Origin: Climacium dendroides
Taxonomy: Eukaryota; Streptophyta; Bryopsida; Hypnales; Climaciaceae
DNA: 64,000 nt
Direction of reading: 5' to 3'
Assembly (NCBI GenBank): GCA_950106755.1
Contig: OX467084.1
Coordinates: 7,440,001 to 7,504,000 of the forward strand
Shown here: one piece after another, positions 33,408-46,126 of the stretch
Layout of the letters: every line of letters begins with the position of its first letter
Numbering within the stretch: the stretch's first letter is position 1
Position numbers and translations under genes: made by a program
The notes under the pieces: model-generated
Seen by the model: only the letters and a program-made list of their open reading frames with translations
What the model was told of the DNA's origin: nothing
Databases searched by the model: none

Positions 33408-34851
33408 TTCTATTTGGTAAAATCAAAATTACACAATATTGTATATTTATCATTGTATTTTTAAAATTTTAAAATTATTTTAAAATTTAAATGATCAAAT
33501 ATTATTTGTTGTTTTAATGTTCATTTTTCATCAAAATTTCATATTATTCAAATATGTCTTCTAATTGATTAAATTTTGTATACAAGTTATACTTTGAAAA
33601 TCACAATAGTTTGATTATTTATACCAAAAATTATTACATAATCAATGTCTATAGAAGAAGTGTTTATTTACACATGATGAATTTTTTTTAAATTATCAAT
33701 CAATTATATGTAGGATAAATTTTACCTGATGGTGATAATTTGATTTGAAGGTCACTTCCAAGAGTTTTTTAGGTGTAAAAAAACTAAAAAATTACTTAAA
33801 TTATTTTAAAAATATTTTTCATGGCTATGCTAACTTCTTGAAGAATTATTACATTGATAGATATTTTATATGTTTCAAATATTTATATTATAAGTGCTTA
33901 TGATATAAGCACCTTCAATGGTTTTAGGATATCTACTTATACACATGTGTAAGGCTCACATTCTCACATTTTCATGCTCATATAAGGTAGGAGCATCTAA
34001 TGGCATGAGTGTACTCAATGGCGTCACTTTCTAAATTAGGTAATGATTCTAGAATGTAAATGTAGGTTAGCTATAGATAACTTATTACTTCAATCAATAA
34101 ATAAAAATAAACTATCTACAGTTTATTTGCATTTAAGTTCTAAAATGATTGTCATGTGTAGAAAGTCATGCCACTTGCCATGCCATTGGGTGCTCCTACC
34201 TTATTAGCATTGTTGAAAGTCCACCGTCATAGGTGCAAAGACTTTTATAACAACAAATTTATAATTATGATAGGATGAGCCTATTACCATTTTTTCAAAC
34301 TTCATTTTGCAATTATTTTTTCATGTAGTTTTTGTATTTATTTTTCAAGATGTGATTACATGTCTTCTATAATCGTAAAAATTTCACACCTTTTTGTGAA
34401 AAAATATGAAATTATCATTAACTTTTGAATAAAAATGAAACAATTCAAATAAAAAATTTATATATTCAAAAAATCTGAAAATTTTCCCACTATAGTGTGG
34501 AATTTTTTATGCCATATCATTCTAAAATTAGAAAATTAGCACTACATAGTTGTAGACACGCAATTCAAATTGCTATAAAATATTCAATATAATAACTAAA
34601 TTTAATAAGATTCATTTCATTGTGTGGGTTCAAATGCAAAAAAGAAATCATTTAAAAATATTTCTTTCTCAAATCCAAACATCATAATCATGCAATTAAA
34701 AAAGGTTTTTTATTCTGAAATTTTAGAAAGGTGTACTTTAACAAATTAATTAAAGGATAAATAAATATAGATGAGTATTTTAACTTACTTTAGAGATGAG
34801 TATTTTGAAGCATTTTTGGAACTCTAAACATGAAAGAATTTTAGGTGTTGA
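33408..34851. other. Very AT-rich spacer
   Basis: There is no open frame of note and no recognisable element, apart from short homopolymer-rich runs. Confidence 0.45.
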
Positions 34852-35812
34852 CTAGCGGTTGGTGCTTGCTATGCTACACATTTACCTTTAGAATTTCATT
34901 AGAATTTTTATATATTAGATAGAATGCAAAGAAAGAATTTCAATAAATCTTCAGATAAAAATTACTAAAATCTTCATATAATTTTTTTTATAAATAAGCA
35001 TATACTGAAATAAAAAATAGAAATTTAATGAATGATGAATGAAATACATGCAATGATGAATACGGTAAAAGATACACATACATTAGAATGCATTAGAAAT
35101 TAGACTCAATTGTTACAAACAATGGCAACCCAAATAGAAAGATTTAAAGGAAATACTTGTAAATCTCAAAAGCTTTGTGAACAATTTAATTGTTGTAAAA
35201 TCCAAAATTGATTCAATCTAATAAATTTCTCAAATCATTTGATAGTAGCAATAGAAAATTGAAATCAAAAGCTCAAAGCTCACAAAAGCACAAAATTATA
35301 GAAATGCAAAAAAATATAAAGTCAAGAAAAACAATGGAATTGCTACCTTTATAATATCACCATATTGATCTTCTTTAATATCACCTCAATTGCAACGACT
35401 ATATTATTTCTATAATATCACCCTTTGTAAACAATGATATTACAGAGGTGATTGTGAATTGCTACTCTATTTTAGTAATATCACATTGTGTGAAAATATG
35501 ATTTCTATGTATGTATGATTGAAAATATTTTCATAAAATAATTAAAATAATTATTTTAAAGACTTATCATAATCATTATCATGCATTCTATTATAGAGGT
35601 GATTGTGAACTGCTACTCTATTTCAATAATATCACATTGTGTAAAAATATGATTTTTATGTATGCATGATTGGAAATATTTTTACAAAAATAATTTTAAA
35701 AATAATTTTAAAGGCTTATCGAAATCATTATCATGCATTCTATTCAAATATATCAAATTTTTACTAATATGTGATACAATGAATGCATAGCATAGCAAGC
35801 ACGAGCCCCTAA
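34852..35812. repeat. CTAG-ended repeat family, copy 1 (961 bp)
   Basis: The left end is CTAGCGGTTGGTGCTTGCTA. The reverse complement of the right end reads TTAGGGGCTCGTGCTTGCTA, followed in both by TGCTA. These are imperfect inverted ends of about 30 bp. The interior carries repeated phrases TAATATCAC and GTGATATTAC. It is about 80-90% similar by eye to 37043-37851 and, reversed, to 63680-64000. Further single ends occur near 35872, 36505 and 37908. Confidence 0.75.
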
Positions 35813-36239
35813 TATTAATGTTAGCATTTGTGATATTATAGAGGGACTTATGATTTTAGTAGTATGATGACTAGTGGTTGGCGCTAGCTTTGCTATGCAA
35901 TCAATTTTTTTTTATAATCAATTTTTTATATAAAAAAGAGTATATTTTTTAAAGCTTAAAAAAATTTCAAATAAAAAATATTTACATCATAATATAAGAT
36001 CTTTTAAACATATAAGAACATGATTTAGACTTACTTTTTTAATAATTAGAATGAAAAATTTTAATCTTATTTTCATGGATTTTTTTTCTATTTTTTCTTG
36101 ATAAGCATGTATTTGATGGTAAGGTCTGCCTATTCATGCAAAGTATTTTTCAAAAAGCCATGCTAAGTGAAAAATTCCATTGGCAAAAGCGGTGAGAGAA
36201 CTTAAATTGAAGAGGTAAAAGGGCTAGTTTTTTTAGTAG
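35813..36239. other. AT-rich spacer between repeats
   Basis: It includes an extra left-type end near 35872 (CTAGTGGTTGGCGCTAGCTT). Otherwise it is non-coding. Confidence 0.4.
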
Positions 36240-36475
36240 TTAGATGGGAAAGCCAAGTGTTTGTGAAATGGTTTGTTTTCATAATCTTTTTGGCTTTGCC
36301 ATGTTGCATGGAGCGGTTTGATCATGTGCATGTCCTTCATGGTGCAAATATTTATGCCTTAGTGAAAAAACTCATCTCCCAAGGTATAGAGGAAATGAGT
36401 TTAATGAATAAAACGTCTCTTTTCAAGCTCCATGGAAAAGTAAAAAAGAGGCTATTTTTAGACAAAATTTATTTT
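36240..36475 (+). repeat. Coding-like repeated block, copy 1
   Basis: A block of about 235 bp that can be read as ERFDHVHVLHGANIYALVKK and KTSLFKLHGKVKKRLFLDK. It recurs at 36672-36905 and, shortened, at 37988-38130. The shared frame suggests a fragment of an old protein-coding repeat. The product is unrecognised. Confidence 0.5.
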
Positions 36476-36671
36476 TAAAAATCTTATTTTTTTAGTAATT
36501 AGACTAGCGGTTGGCACTTGCTTTGCTACGTGTTAAGTGTATTTTTATCATTTTTTCAAGTGAAATTTTGTATATTTAATATAATTTTTAAAAAATTTAA
36601 TAAAAAATTTTACGTCATCATTTAATTTGTTTTTAAAAAATGACACATACACAAAGCTTAAGTTTTTAGTA

Positions 36672-36905
36672 GCTAAATGGAGAAGCCAAGTATTTGAGAA
36701 TTGATCTTATTTGTTTTTTTCTTGGTTTGCCATGTTACTTAGAGTGTTTTGATCATGCACATGTCCCTCATAGTGCAAATCCCAATGCCCAAGTGAACAA
36801 ACCCATTTTTCAAGGTGTGGGGGAAAAGGGTTTTAAGAATAAAATGGCTCTTTTCAAGCCCCATGAAAAAGTCAAGAAGAAGCTTTTTTTAGACAAAAAT
36901 AATCT
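36672..36905 (+). repeat. Coding-like repeated block, copy 2
   Basis: It reads ECFDHAHVPHSANPNAQVNK and KMALFKPHEKVKKKLFLDK, aligning residue by residue with copy 1. It is probably a degraded gene fragment spread by local duplication. Confidence 0.5.
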
Positions 36906-37042
36906 TTGTAGGATAGCTTGTAGATATGCCTAGCCTTCCATGCTTTTACATTGGAAATTCCATGTGATCAAGTAGATTTTTAAGAGGGTCAAAACCGGCC
37001 AAAATAATGATTCTAAGAAAGCTTATTTTTTTAGTAGTTAGA

Positions 37043-37851
37043 CTAGCGGTTGGCGCTTGCTATGCTACGCATTCACCATTAGAATTTCATAAGAATTTTT
37101 ATATATTAGATAGAATGCAAAGCAAGGATTTCAAAAATTCTTCAGATAAAAATTACTAAAATCTTCATATATTTTTTTTAATAAATAAGCATATACTAAA
37201 ATAAACAATAGAAATTTAATGAATAATGAATGAAATACATGCAATGATGAATACGGTAAAAGATACACATACATTAGAATGCATTAGAAATTTGACTCAA
37301 TTGTTACAAATAATGGCAACCTAAATAGAAGAATTTAAAGGAAAAACTTGTAAATCTCAAAAGCTTCATGAACAATTTAATTGTTGTGAAATCCAAAATC
37401 AGTTCAAACTAATAAATTTCTCAATTCATTTGGTAGTAGCATCAGAAATTTGAAATTAGAAACTCAAAGCTCACAAAAACACAAAATCATAGAAGTGCAA
37501 AGAAGTGTAAAGCCAAGAGAAGCAATGGATTTGCTACCTCTATAATATCATCCTATGGATCCTCATTAATATCACATCAATTGCAATGACTATATTATTT
37601 TTATAATATCACCTTTTGTAAAAAGTAATATTACAAAAGTGATTGCAAACTGCTACTCTATTTTTGTAATATCACATTGTGTGAAAATATGATTTCTATG
37701 TATGCATGATTGAAAACATTTTTACAAAATATATAAAATAATTATTTTAAAGACTTATCAAAATCATTATCATGCATTCTATTCAAATATATCAAAATTT
37801 TACTAATATGTGATACAATGAATGCGTAGCATAGCAAGCACGAGCCCCTAG
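37043..37851. repeat. CTAG-ended repeat family, copy 2 (809 bp)
   Basis: The left end is CTAGCGGTTGGCGCTTGCTA and the right end finishes GCAAGCACGAGCCCCTAG. It is colinear with copy 1 but about 150 bp shorter, lacking one of the internal GTGATATTAC-type segments. The sequence just right of both copies is also alike, so the duplication extends past the element. Confidence 0.75.
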
Positions 37852-39434
37852 TATTAATGGTAGTATTTGTGATATTACAAAGGGAGTTATGATTTTAGTA
37901 GTATGATAGCAATTGGCGCTTGCTTTGCTATGCATTAACTATATAATTTTAAAAAATTCTTTATGTGATAAAATATAGAATAAGTATTGACATGTGCCTC
38001 ATAGTGTAAATCCCCAAGCCCAAGAGCAAAAATTCATTCCCCAAGGCATGGGGGAAGAGAGTTCAATGATGAAAATATCCCTTTTCAAGCCCCATAAAAA
38101 AAGTTAGGAAAGGCTATTTTTGGACAAAAGCGGCCCAAATAAGCGGCCCAAATAATGACTCTAGGAAAGCTTATTTTTTTAGTAGTTAGATTAATGTGAA
38201 AATATTTAGACCAACAATTGCCCTCAAGTACTTTATTTATCATGTAAAATATGAAAGTTGAAGTGATTAGGGTTTACAAAGCCACTCAAGATGAGTATTT
38301 TATCCAAGTTAGGTGTATCAAATACCTTCAAAAAAGTATTGATAGAAACCTATCCGTTGCAACGACACTAGTGTGTGAGCGGGGAGCGGCGAGTAGGGAG
38401 CTCATGAGCTAGGAGCCTTGATATTTTTTTTGGAAAACATTTTATAAAAAAAGATCTAAAATTTTAAATTTTTTTATACATATCTTACTAATTTTAGCAA
38501 TTTATAGGACCTATGACCTTTTTGCCTATTATTGTGGATTCACATAATTTCTTGTATGGATTTAGGATTTTCATTTATAGCGCCAAAAGAAATTCAAAAC
38601 TTTGTTTCAAGTTTAGCTGCTTACTTCACCTACTACAATTCTCATGTCAACTAAATCACAATTTTTTCTAATGAATTTTTTTTATATGAAAAGCAAGTAA
38701 TACTCAAAAAAACAAAGGTGGTTATAGTATACCTTCTAGTACTACTACTCTATATATCACATGTGTGTAAGCTTAGTATAGACATTGCGTTCACCAACAT
38801 AATTTAGAATTTTATGGGATTTGGACCTATACCACCAGATTCTTGTCTCATTGACTTCTCGCTAATATACTACAACTTAAAGGAATCACCAGTACTTTGG
38901 AAAAAATTAACATAAACATTTCAAGGCTACTTCCGAAAAAAGGGGAATATGCAATAAATCAATAATGGAAAAAATTATAGGATAATTTTTTTTCAAAACA
39001 AGGACAGTACATGCTACAAAATAAAATAAAGAATAATTAAAAATTATTAAAAAATGATGGAAGCAATTCATAACATTATAATACAAAATGAAAATAAACA
39101 CATAGAAAAAAAACATGGAAAAGAATTAGAAATTACAATAGAAAAAACGATAGACGATTGGATCATTATAGAAACTAATTAGACTTGGAAGGAGAGTTCT
39201 GCAAACATAATATAAATATATTAATATTCATCTACCTAGTTCTGGATTCTGCTTCATGGCTATTCACCTTAGGCATTCATAACTACATATGCTAAAACAT
39301 TTCACTCTTAAGATATATTCCAATATTAAAAAATGCATAAACATTTCTCATTCAATATGCTTTTAGTCAATTTAATCTTCTAAAATGTATTTTACTACAG
39401 TACTAATGAATTACGTAAAACAATGTAGACATTA
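37852..39434. other. AT-rich spacer with a third partial coding-like block
   Basis: 37988-38130 holds a shortened copy of the 36.2/36.7-kb block. The rest is AT-rich with nothing recognisable. Confidence 0.45.
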
Positions 39435-39760
39435 TTACTTTGGAACTATGATGATCCTTGCTTTAACTAGTAGAAGCTTCAACTCATCAAAGCTATAACT
39501 TGGTGCGTGGATAAAATTGTCTTCGTGTATGTCCATCTTACAGAAGTATTGGAATAGGTAATATAAGTGTTTGCAATTCACATATTATTGTCGACTTCCA
39601 ATAGCTAAAACAACCATACTCATAAAGTCCAAGCATGTGCATAAGGAATACATACCCACTGTAATTCGATACATATTTCGGTTGTGTTTAGGTCCAATCT
39701 CCAAAGATACAATTGCACCTAGCCCTGGAAATGGTAGCAATGTCACTCCTAGTATAATTC
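39435..39760 (-). pseudogene. SWIM-type zinc-finger gene fragment
   Basis: The minus strand reads LEIGPKHNRNMYRITVGMYS, then CTCLDFMSMVVLAIGSRQ, a TAA, YVNCKHLYYLFQYFCKM and IHAPSYSFDELKLLL before a TAA at 39437-39435. The pattern C-x-C, about 20 residues, then C-x-H fits a SWIM zinc finger, a domain common in plant MULE-type transposases and their relatives. It is interrupted by a stop and has no upstream transposase core here. Confidence 0.5.
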
Positions 39761-40123
39761 CTTTAATGTTGCCAGCACTTTCCTACTTGTTCCATTGCTA
39801 TGTAGTTGGTGTATTTGCTATTTACCATATAGTTCAATTGCTTCGGATTGTTGGATATATATGTGCATCCACTAGAAGAAGTTCATCATATACGACACTT
39901 TTGAATACGTTGGACATATTGAAGAGTTGACAAGGAGACAACGTTGGCTACTTTTGGAGTTGGAAGCCAATATGTTGAAGCAATAATGTCTCCTCCTGGC
40001 TAAGGTCTATTCTAGTTAAAACTGGCCATATTTTTGGCACTTTGGGCCAATTAATTACCCACTTCTACGTTGTTCCTTTCACACATTACTCAATGTCGTC
40101 TACACAAAACCAAAAATCTACCA

Positions 40124-40700
40124 CTACTTCATGCTTACTCCTATAATCTTTGTTTCTTCTGCGATAGGTGGGAGCAAGGGTTCCTTTTTGTCCTTTTGAA
40201 ATCTTTGCAGTGCATCTGATATTAGAATCCTATTGTTGAGCATGACATTTAGCATTTGATTTATAGCTGATCCTTGCAATGTGCTACTTTGACGTATCGC
40301 ATTCACTTTCAAATGCAATTGTCATATGCTTGAAAGTATTCACTTGAGGTTGCTTACTCTTATCGCCGGAAGAGTCCACGGAAACTGTTGTAGAACGCAT
40401 TTGGACACAAAGTTGAGAATAATTGACTTTATCTGGTCTATGTGAATCTCCAGCATCGCCAATGGGTACGTCCAACTTCGTCTTAGTGCTCCCAAAAATC
40501 TGTTCTCTTTCCAAATGGGGTATGCAAATTCCAATACCTTCGGATCCAAGTAAGGTGCCTCTGCGATTTTCTTGGGATCACCGCTTCATCTTGCAACTCT
40601 CAATTTTAGCTCTCTTTTTGATGGACCAGATCCACATGCATGTCCCTTCATGTAAGCACAATAGTTGGTCATTTGCATCTATGCACGGTGTTGGATAGAG
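40124..40700 (-). pseudogene. Frameshifted gene fragment, unrecognised
   Basis: Two overlapping minus-strand frames together look coding. One reads YLDPKVLEFAYPIWKENRFL then shifts to KTKLDVPIGDAGDSHRPDK and QVNTFKHMTIAFESECD. A second shift leads to HLKVNAIRQSSTLQGSAINQ and LISDALQRFQKDKKEPLLPP. At least two frameshifts. It lies directly upstream of the SWIM fragment on the same strand and may be part of the same decayed gene. Family unknown. Confidence 0.45.
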
Positions 40701-40729
40701 AGGTCAAGCTTCGAAAAAACGCGAAGTTT

Positions 40730-43075
40730 TTGGTTGCAACTTAAATTGGTCTAGAATGTGAAGGTATTGAGTAATATAATGTAAATCACCTCAATATATA
40801 TTAAGCAAATTGCTTATAGTTAAGAATCTCAATAAGTATCAAAGCATAAACCTTTGCATACAAAGATAAAGAAATTTGTATACAAAGCATAGAAGTATTG
40901 TGTATTTATACTTATACAATACATATAACTTGAATGCATATATATGTTTGTAAATACCACGTATAAATATGGTATAATACAAATATCAATACATATCCAA
41001 TATGTATAAAATTAAAAAGTCCAAATACATACATACCATGTATAGATATTGTATGAGTTGTGCACGAACCATATAAATGTGTACAAACCAAAATCTTTGC
41101 AAAAACTTCTTGAATTTGTTGTCAAACTTCAAGTGTAAGCCATAGTTGCTCCAAAACTCCAAATCAAGAGTGCCTTAGCTTTTCAGAAAGCTAAAAAAAT
41201 ATAATACAATCCATCAGAATTTCAAGCCAAAAGAAGCTACTGACCGATACTTATAGGTTGATGAAGTTTGTACTCTCCAATTCAAAAGCAGCTGCCTAAG
41301 TCTCCACTTCGATATACAAAATGACCTCATAAGAACTCCAAATCCTTTATGCCATGATCTCTTAGAAAGGTAACTTTAAAACACACATCCTTGACAAAAT
41401 TCAACTCAAAAACATGGATACTCCACTCTCAATGCTTCTTCAAAATTGGAAACTTCTATAAGTTTTAGAATCGGTAACTAATCTTTGACCTCTATACTTC
41501 CACTCATAACTTTTTTATAAAAATTCTAAATCAAGCTTGCTATAACTTTTTAGAAAGCTAACATTTTTTTACAGAACCCACCAGAGTCTCAAACTTAGAA
41601 ACATTCTAACTAAAATTCCACAAACACTCGAAGTTTCGGTCCTCACTCTTAGAAGGCAGAAAACCCTCTTCCACCTCATCACTCATAACTTTTACATCCA
41701 AGCTCCAAATGGAAAGAATAATAAACTTTAGAATCACAACAACATGATAAACACTCTCCTAAATTTCATTCACAAATTCACAATACACATAAAGATCTCT
41801 CATTTCAAACCCTTTGCCCTCTTTTTACAGCCAAAACTACAATATGAAGGAGGAGGGAGACAACCCCGACTCCTTATCCAACTCCAAAGGCCACATCAGC
41901 CCATGCCAAAGCCACATAGGCACTAAAATCCTATTGGCTAGGCCAATGTTCCTCCATAACTTCCACTCAACCTTGCACATGAGGCTATGAATTTAGCCAA
42001 ACAAGATAAAAGAAAGATAAAATAGTTTCTACCTTTCCTTTTCTACAATATAGCCAAACAAACTAAATTTTACCCTTTCTTAACAACTAAAAGATAGAAA
42101 TATTTTTTTAAAGAGAGGGTCCTAAAGTTATAGCTAGGGATATAAAATCTTCGACGCTCCACAGTCAATCGCCAAGTCGCAGACTTGGTTGGTTGTCAAA
42201 ATCCATTAAAGGTCACCCTGCCGGTCTAGGTTCGATTCCCGTTGAACCCGTTGACTGTTGCAGGTGCCTCGTGACTTGGCACTTGCTCGTGGAAGCAGAA
42301 AATAAACAGCCAACTGGACCCCTAATTTCCTTTAGCAAGCGACAAGATGTGGTACACCCAAGATTTGTTAACAAGCTTCAGAAATCCCCAGTATTGAAAT
42401 AAATCGTGGTTCTTACCACGCCCCACCTTTTTCTTCTTTTATTTTCTTCATATGAAAGGTTAATTATTCAAATCCAAATAAACACCTCATTAAATAAGAT
42501 TTACAGCATCAATGCCACATTCACGTTATTCCATGTGATGTACATTTTTCTGAAAAGAAATAATGGATTAGCATTAATCCTTAGTCCCCAGATATAACAT
42601 TGAAGTATGTAGAAATAAAACATTATAGCATGTAAGAGAAGTAGACTCATATGCTACTTTTACTGAAAATGAAAGTACTAAATGGTAAATATTCCTAATC
42701 ACCTATCATTTACTTTCTACTAGTTGCTTCTATATATGGTCATTGAAGCATTTTTTAGAATCGGATTTTCCACATGGACTATGCATGCATTCTATCATTA
42801 TGTAGAGGAAATATATATGTTGGTCATTTTTCTTTTGAAGCTAGCATGATTGTTGTCCATTTGTTACACCTTTGTTGCTCTCACAAGTTAAAAAACATTA
42901 GCGCATATAGCAAGACAACAATTCAGTTGAATGGAAAAGTGTACAGCAATTACTATGTCAATCATTTAATTCTTACATATGTAGCAACTTCGATTTTTTT
43001 TCCATTAAAAATCATATTGGCTTGTAAGGCCAAATATAGTTAGTGCATTTGTGTACTTTTCTATTATGTACAACA
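40730..43075. other. Spacer with possible Pol III-type element
   Basis: There is no recognised gene. 41.1-41.9 kb loosely resembles 7.6-8.9 kb inside the CACTA element. At 42229-42239 there is a perfect B-box match (GGTTCGATTCC), and at 42172-42188 a 7-bp hairpin (CCAAGTC-GCA-GACTTGG). This could be a tRNA-derived SINE relic. A true tRNA does not fold here. Confidence 0.4.
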
Positions 43076-44496
43076 ATGAAGTTGAAGAAGACAAGATTAA
43101 ATGTGGATGTGCTCATTTGTAGGGACAATGCAATCATTTGAGATGACTACAAAGCAAGTTCAAAAGTACTGAAACATTGACATGCACGACCACTTGACAT
43201 GACAAACACAAATGTGCAATGAGTGATTCACGTTTGCATATTCCAAGTTGCTTGTGCTATATACCAATGCAAGCATGTGCTACGTGAAGTTCCTAATCTC
43301 TCGTGGATAGTATCTTAGGAACAAATTGAAGACATACTTACAAACAATCCTTTTTGTGCTTCTAGAGAATGCAAATTACTTTATGTTGCCTTGCACATGG
43401 ACATACTATACATATGTTTCATAAGTTCATAACTCTGACATGTTTACTACGATGTGGGACTGGACACCATTATTGAATAAAAAAATGTGTATTGAGTGAT
43501 GCTACTAAAGAATGAAAAATGTCCACGTGGTGTTTAGTAGTAGAACTAATAGAATGCAGTAATTGTCAAGCATATGAGAGTGGTACTATAAAAAACCCTA
43601 ACTTTAGATGACCCATTGGCCACAATTAGTTCACAACAGTGGAATTCGAAATTCATACAACGTGTAGTGCATAAGATTTAGTCTTACAGATTAAAGAGGT
43701 TGTAGTTCACGTACTAGCGTAAGACTTTGCCATCTTTGGTACTGTAGCTGGAGTGTTCACAAATTTGCTTTTGCAAATTGCACTTGAAAAAGAAAATGAT
43801 GCGAAGAAGTAGCATTGCATTTGTGACGCAATATAATAGAGCGAAGTGGTGAGTACTTTGCTACCTTATTTCCATTCGATTTCCTCTTGTTTTTGTAACA
43901 TACATTGGGGAAGCAAAGCTTCTTGCTTTATAAATGTAGAATTGTTTTTGCATTGACGTCAATTTCGGAATTACTTACATAGTGGCTGGTACCTAAATGT
44001 TTTGGCAAGATGTGTTGTTAGCTCTTGCTTGCATGGTCATTGTGAACTTACTATATTTCCACAACTTCCAACATATAATTTGAGTTTTGTATTTCTATAG
44101 AGGCCTTGTATTGTCAATGAAAGTCTTAGCAAATTCTACTTACCTGAAGTCATTTTCTAACTCTACTAACTTTCTTGAAGAGTCACTATATACACTAAAT
44201 TTGTTTTATTGACTTGCCCATTTACAATTGTCCCTTCCATGTGTTCTTTTCTAACTTATAGTAGTGAAACTTTACAAACATTGCATATTTGTCATCTACA
44301 TTGCTTATAGTGCTTCTTTCACTTTTATGCAATATAGGCTTTTGAATTGTAACTTCTCCATCTTGTCTGTACATGATTCCTAGTTCTTGAGGTTCACTAT
44401 CATCCTTACAAATGCTTTGACATCTACAGGAGACGTTCCATTCCGTCTGCTACTTGTTTGGCCAAACTGAGGAAGAACTAAACAATATCAGAGCTC

Positions 44497-45302
44497 ATGT
44501 TTAGAGAAAGTAGCTCAATCGTCACTGTCAATGTTCCAACAAACAAGCTGAACACTGTAATAGTGGCACATACTTTATTGACTATAAGTGCCACGTGGCA
44601 ACATGGAAATCTGATGTGGGCGCACTTGAATGTCACACAGCATCTACGTGGCATTGTCTTTTCAACTTTGCAAACCATGTTTTTCAAGGTGTTAGAAGAG
44701 AACATGCTCAAATTACAAGTGTTTTACCAAATTTCAGCATGTTTTCATCATGCCAATTATAATGAATTTTTGGTGACATTAGTGGTGACTACATTTTGGT
44801 CAAAAATAACATATGCAGACGTTATAGCCCTTGTCTCTAAAAACAATGGATTCTTATAGTGAGTTGATATCACTGGGCAAGTTTCTTCTTCAATAGTACC
44901 TAGCACAATTGACGAGGTTGGAGTTATACCGATACAATCCTTGCCAATGACTCCCACACCTACTAACAATGACAAAATTGTTGAGTCGATGCCACACAGA
45001 GATAGTGATGTGGTAAGCCTATGAGACATTCTAGATGCTTGTAATTGGGATGCTGATCGACTAGAGAAACCTCATATTAGTCATTCTAGTAGATAGAAGA
45101 TTTGAAAACAAAAACTAGTTTATTCATCTGAGAGTTCTAATACAAAGTATAGCTCTGATTAAAAGTCAGAGCTCTCAGTTTGTAGTCCTCAAACTAAGGA
45201 GTTTTGTAATTGTGTTTGTATCGAAACTGTGGAAAGGCACGAGGTAATTATTATTCATCTAAGCTCCGACTCTGACTATAGCGTTGATGTTGATTCCATT
45301 TG
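44497..45302 (+). pseudogene. N-terminal module of the 43-53 kb gene, 268 codons, six stops
   Basis: One frame runs from 44497 to 45302. It reads VPTNKLNTVIVAHTLLTISA, HLNVTQHLRGIVFSTLQTMF, FLVTLVVTTFWSKITYADVI, then a Ser/Thr/Pro-rich stretch and a basic patch (RxKIxKQKLVYSS). Stops are at 44857 (TAG), 44860 (TGA), 45022 (TGA), 45094 (TAG), 45103 (TGA) and 45160 (TAA), with no frameshift. I do not recognise the fold. Confidence 0.5.
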
Positions 45303-45455
45303 ATTGGAATAGCTTACATCTTAGAGTTATATTGCTTATGATGTCATTCAAATTTTATCAAATGTTCTCCTACAAAACTTTCAGTTCTTTGTTTTATGTA
45401 ATTACATTTCATTGAAATGTAATATTGAATTTGAATTTTGTCGTTCACTATGCAG

Positions 45456-46126
45456 ATAGAAAAGTCTCTTGTTGCTTTGGCATAGCAAGATCAAGCATTT
45501 GTGACACTAGGGACTAACGAGACTATGCAACCGGAGATTGGAGGTCATGAAGGAGACCTTTTTATGGATGACATTAATGATGAAGATGAGGAAAAAAAAC
45601 TGTTGGAGGATGAGCTATGGCATTCTCAAAAGGTTGATTCAGTGTCAACTATCGCCAATTTGAGGATGAAGCCTAAAAAGCTCTCACACTTCAGCATACC
45701 GCTCTGCAGATTAGTGCCAATGCCAATGGTGAGACCAATACTGTCTAGTCTTTGACATCTTGAAACTTGAGTAAGATTTTTCTTGTGGGTACTGTAAAGG
45801 AGCTGCAGTGTTTTATGTATCAACAACAAATGAGGTAGGTGAAAGCTCAAACTTCACAAAAAAAGAGATGAATGGGTGGGATTTGTTGTGGAAGCAATGC
45901 AATGCTAAGTTCGAGGAGTACTTGGAATCTGTGTCGGAGTTGAGGTTCATGAAGAATTCAAAGTTCTTCGTGTGCAATGGAAATCACCATCGTATTGCTT
46001 GGATGAATTTGATTGATAGGAAGTATTCAGAGGACCCTCTCTATCACAAAGCGGTGGATTGCATTGTTTTAGAGACAAAGGGGAAAATTGAGCTTGTCAT
46101 GAAAATGATGCATGACATCAACAAGT
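45456..46126 (+). pseudogene. ParB/Srx-like N-terminal domain module
   Basis: The exon at 45456-45728 starts after an acceptor (TATGCAG), has a TAG at 45483, an acidic stretch and then KPKKLSHFSIPLCRLVPMPM before donor GTGAGA. The next exon reads WDLLWKQCNAKFEEYLESVS, LRFMKNSKFFVCNGNHHRIA and WMNLIDRKYSEDPLYHKAVD. The pair IPLxxLVPxP followed by a CNGNHxRxAW motif matches ParB/sulfiredoxin-fold domains, where the GxHR-type motif binds nucleotide. The splice phase between the two is not clean. ParB-like domains are unusual in plant nuclear genes, so this should be checked by profile search. Confidence 0.45.

Noticed and set aside
39870..39884. CACTAGAAGAAGTTC as the end of another CACTA element
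   Set aside because: No inverted partner end or 3-bp duplication could be found nearby; the bases lie in the region of the SWIM remnant.
42160..42300. A functional tRNA gene around the B-box
   Set aside because: The T-stem does not pair around TTCGATT and no acceptor stem can be formed.
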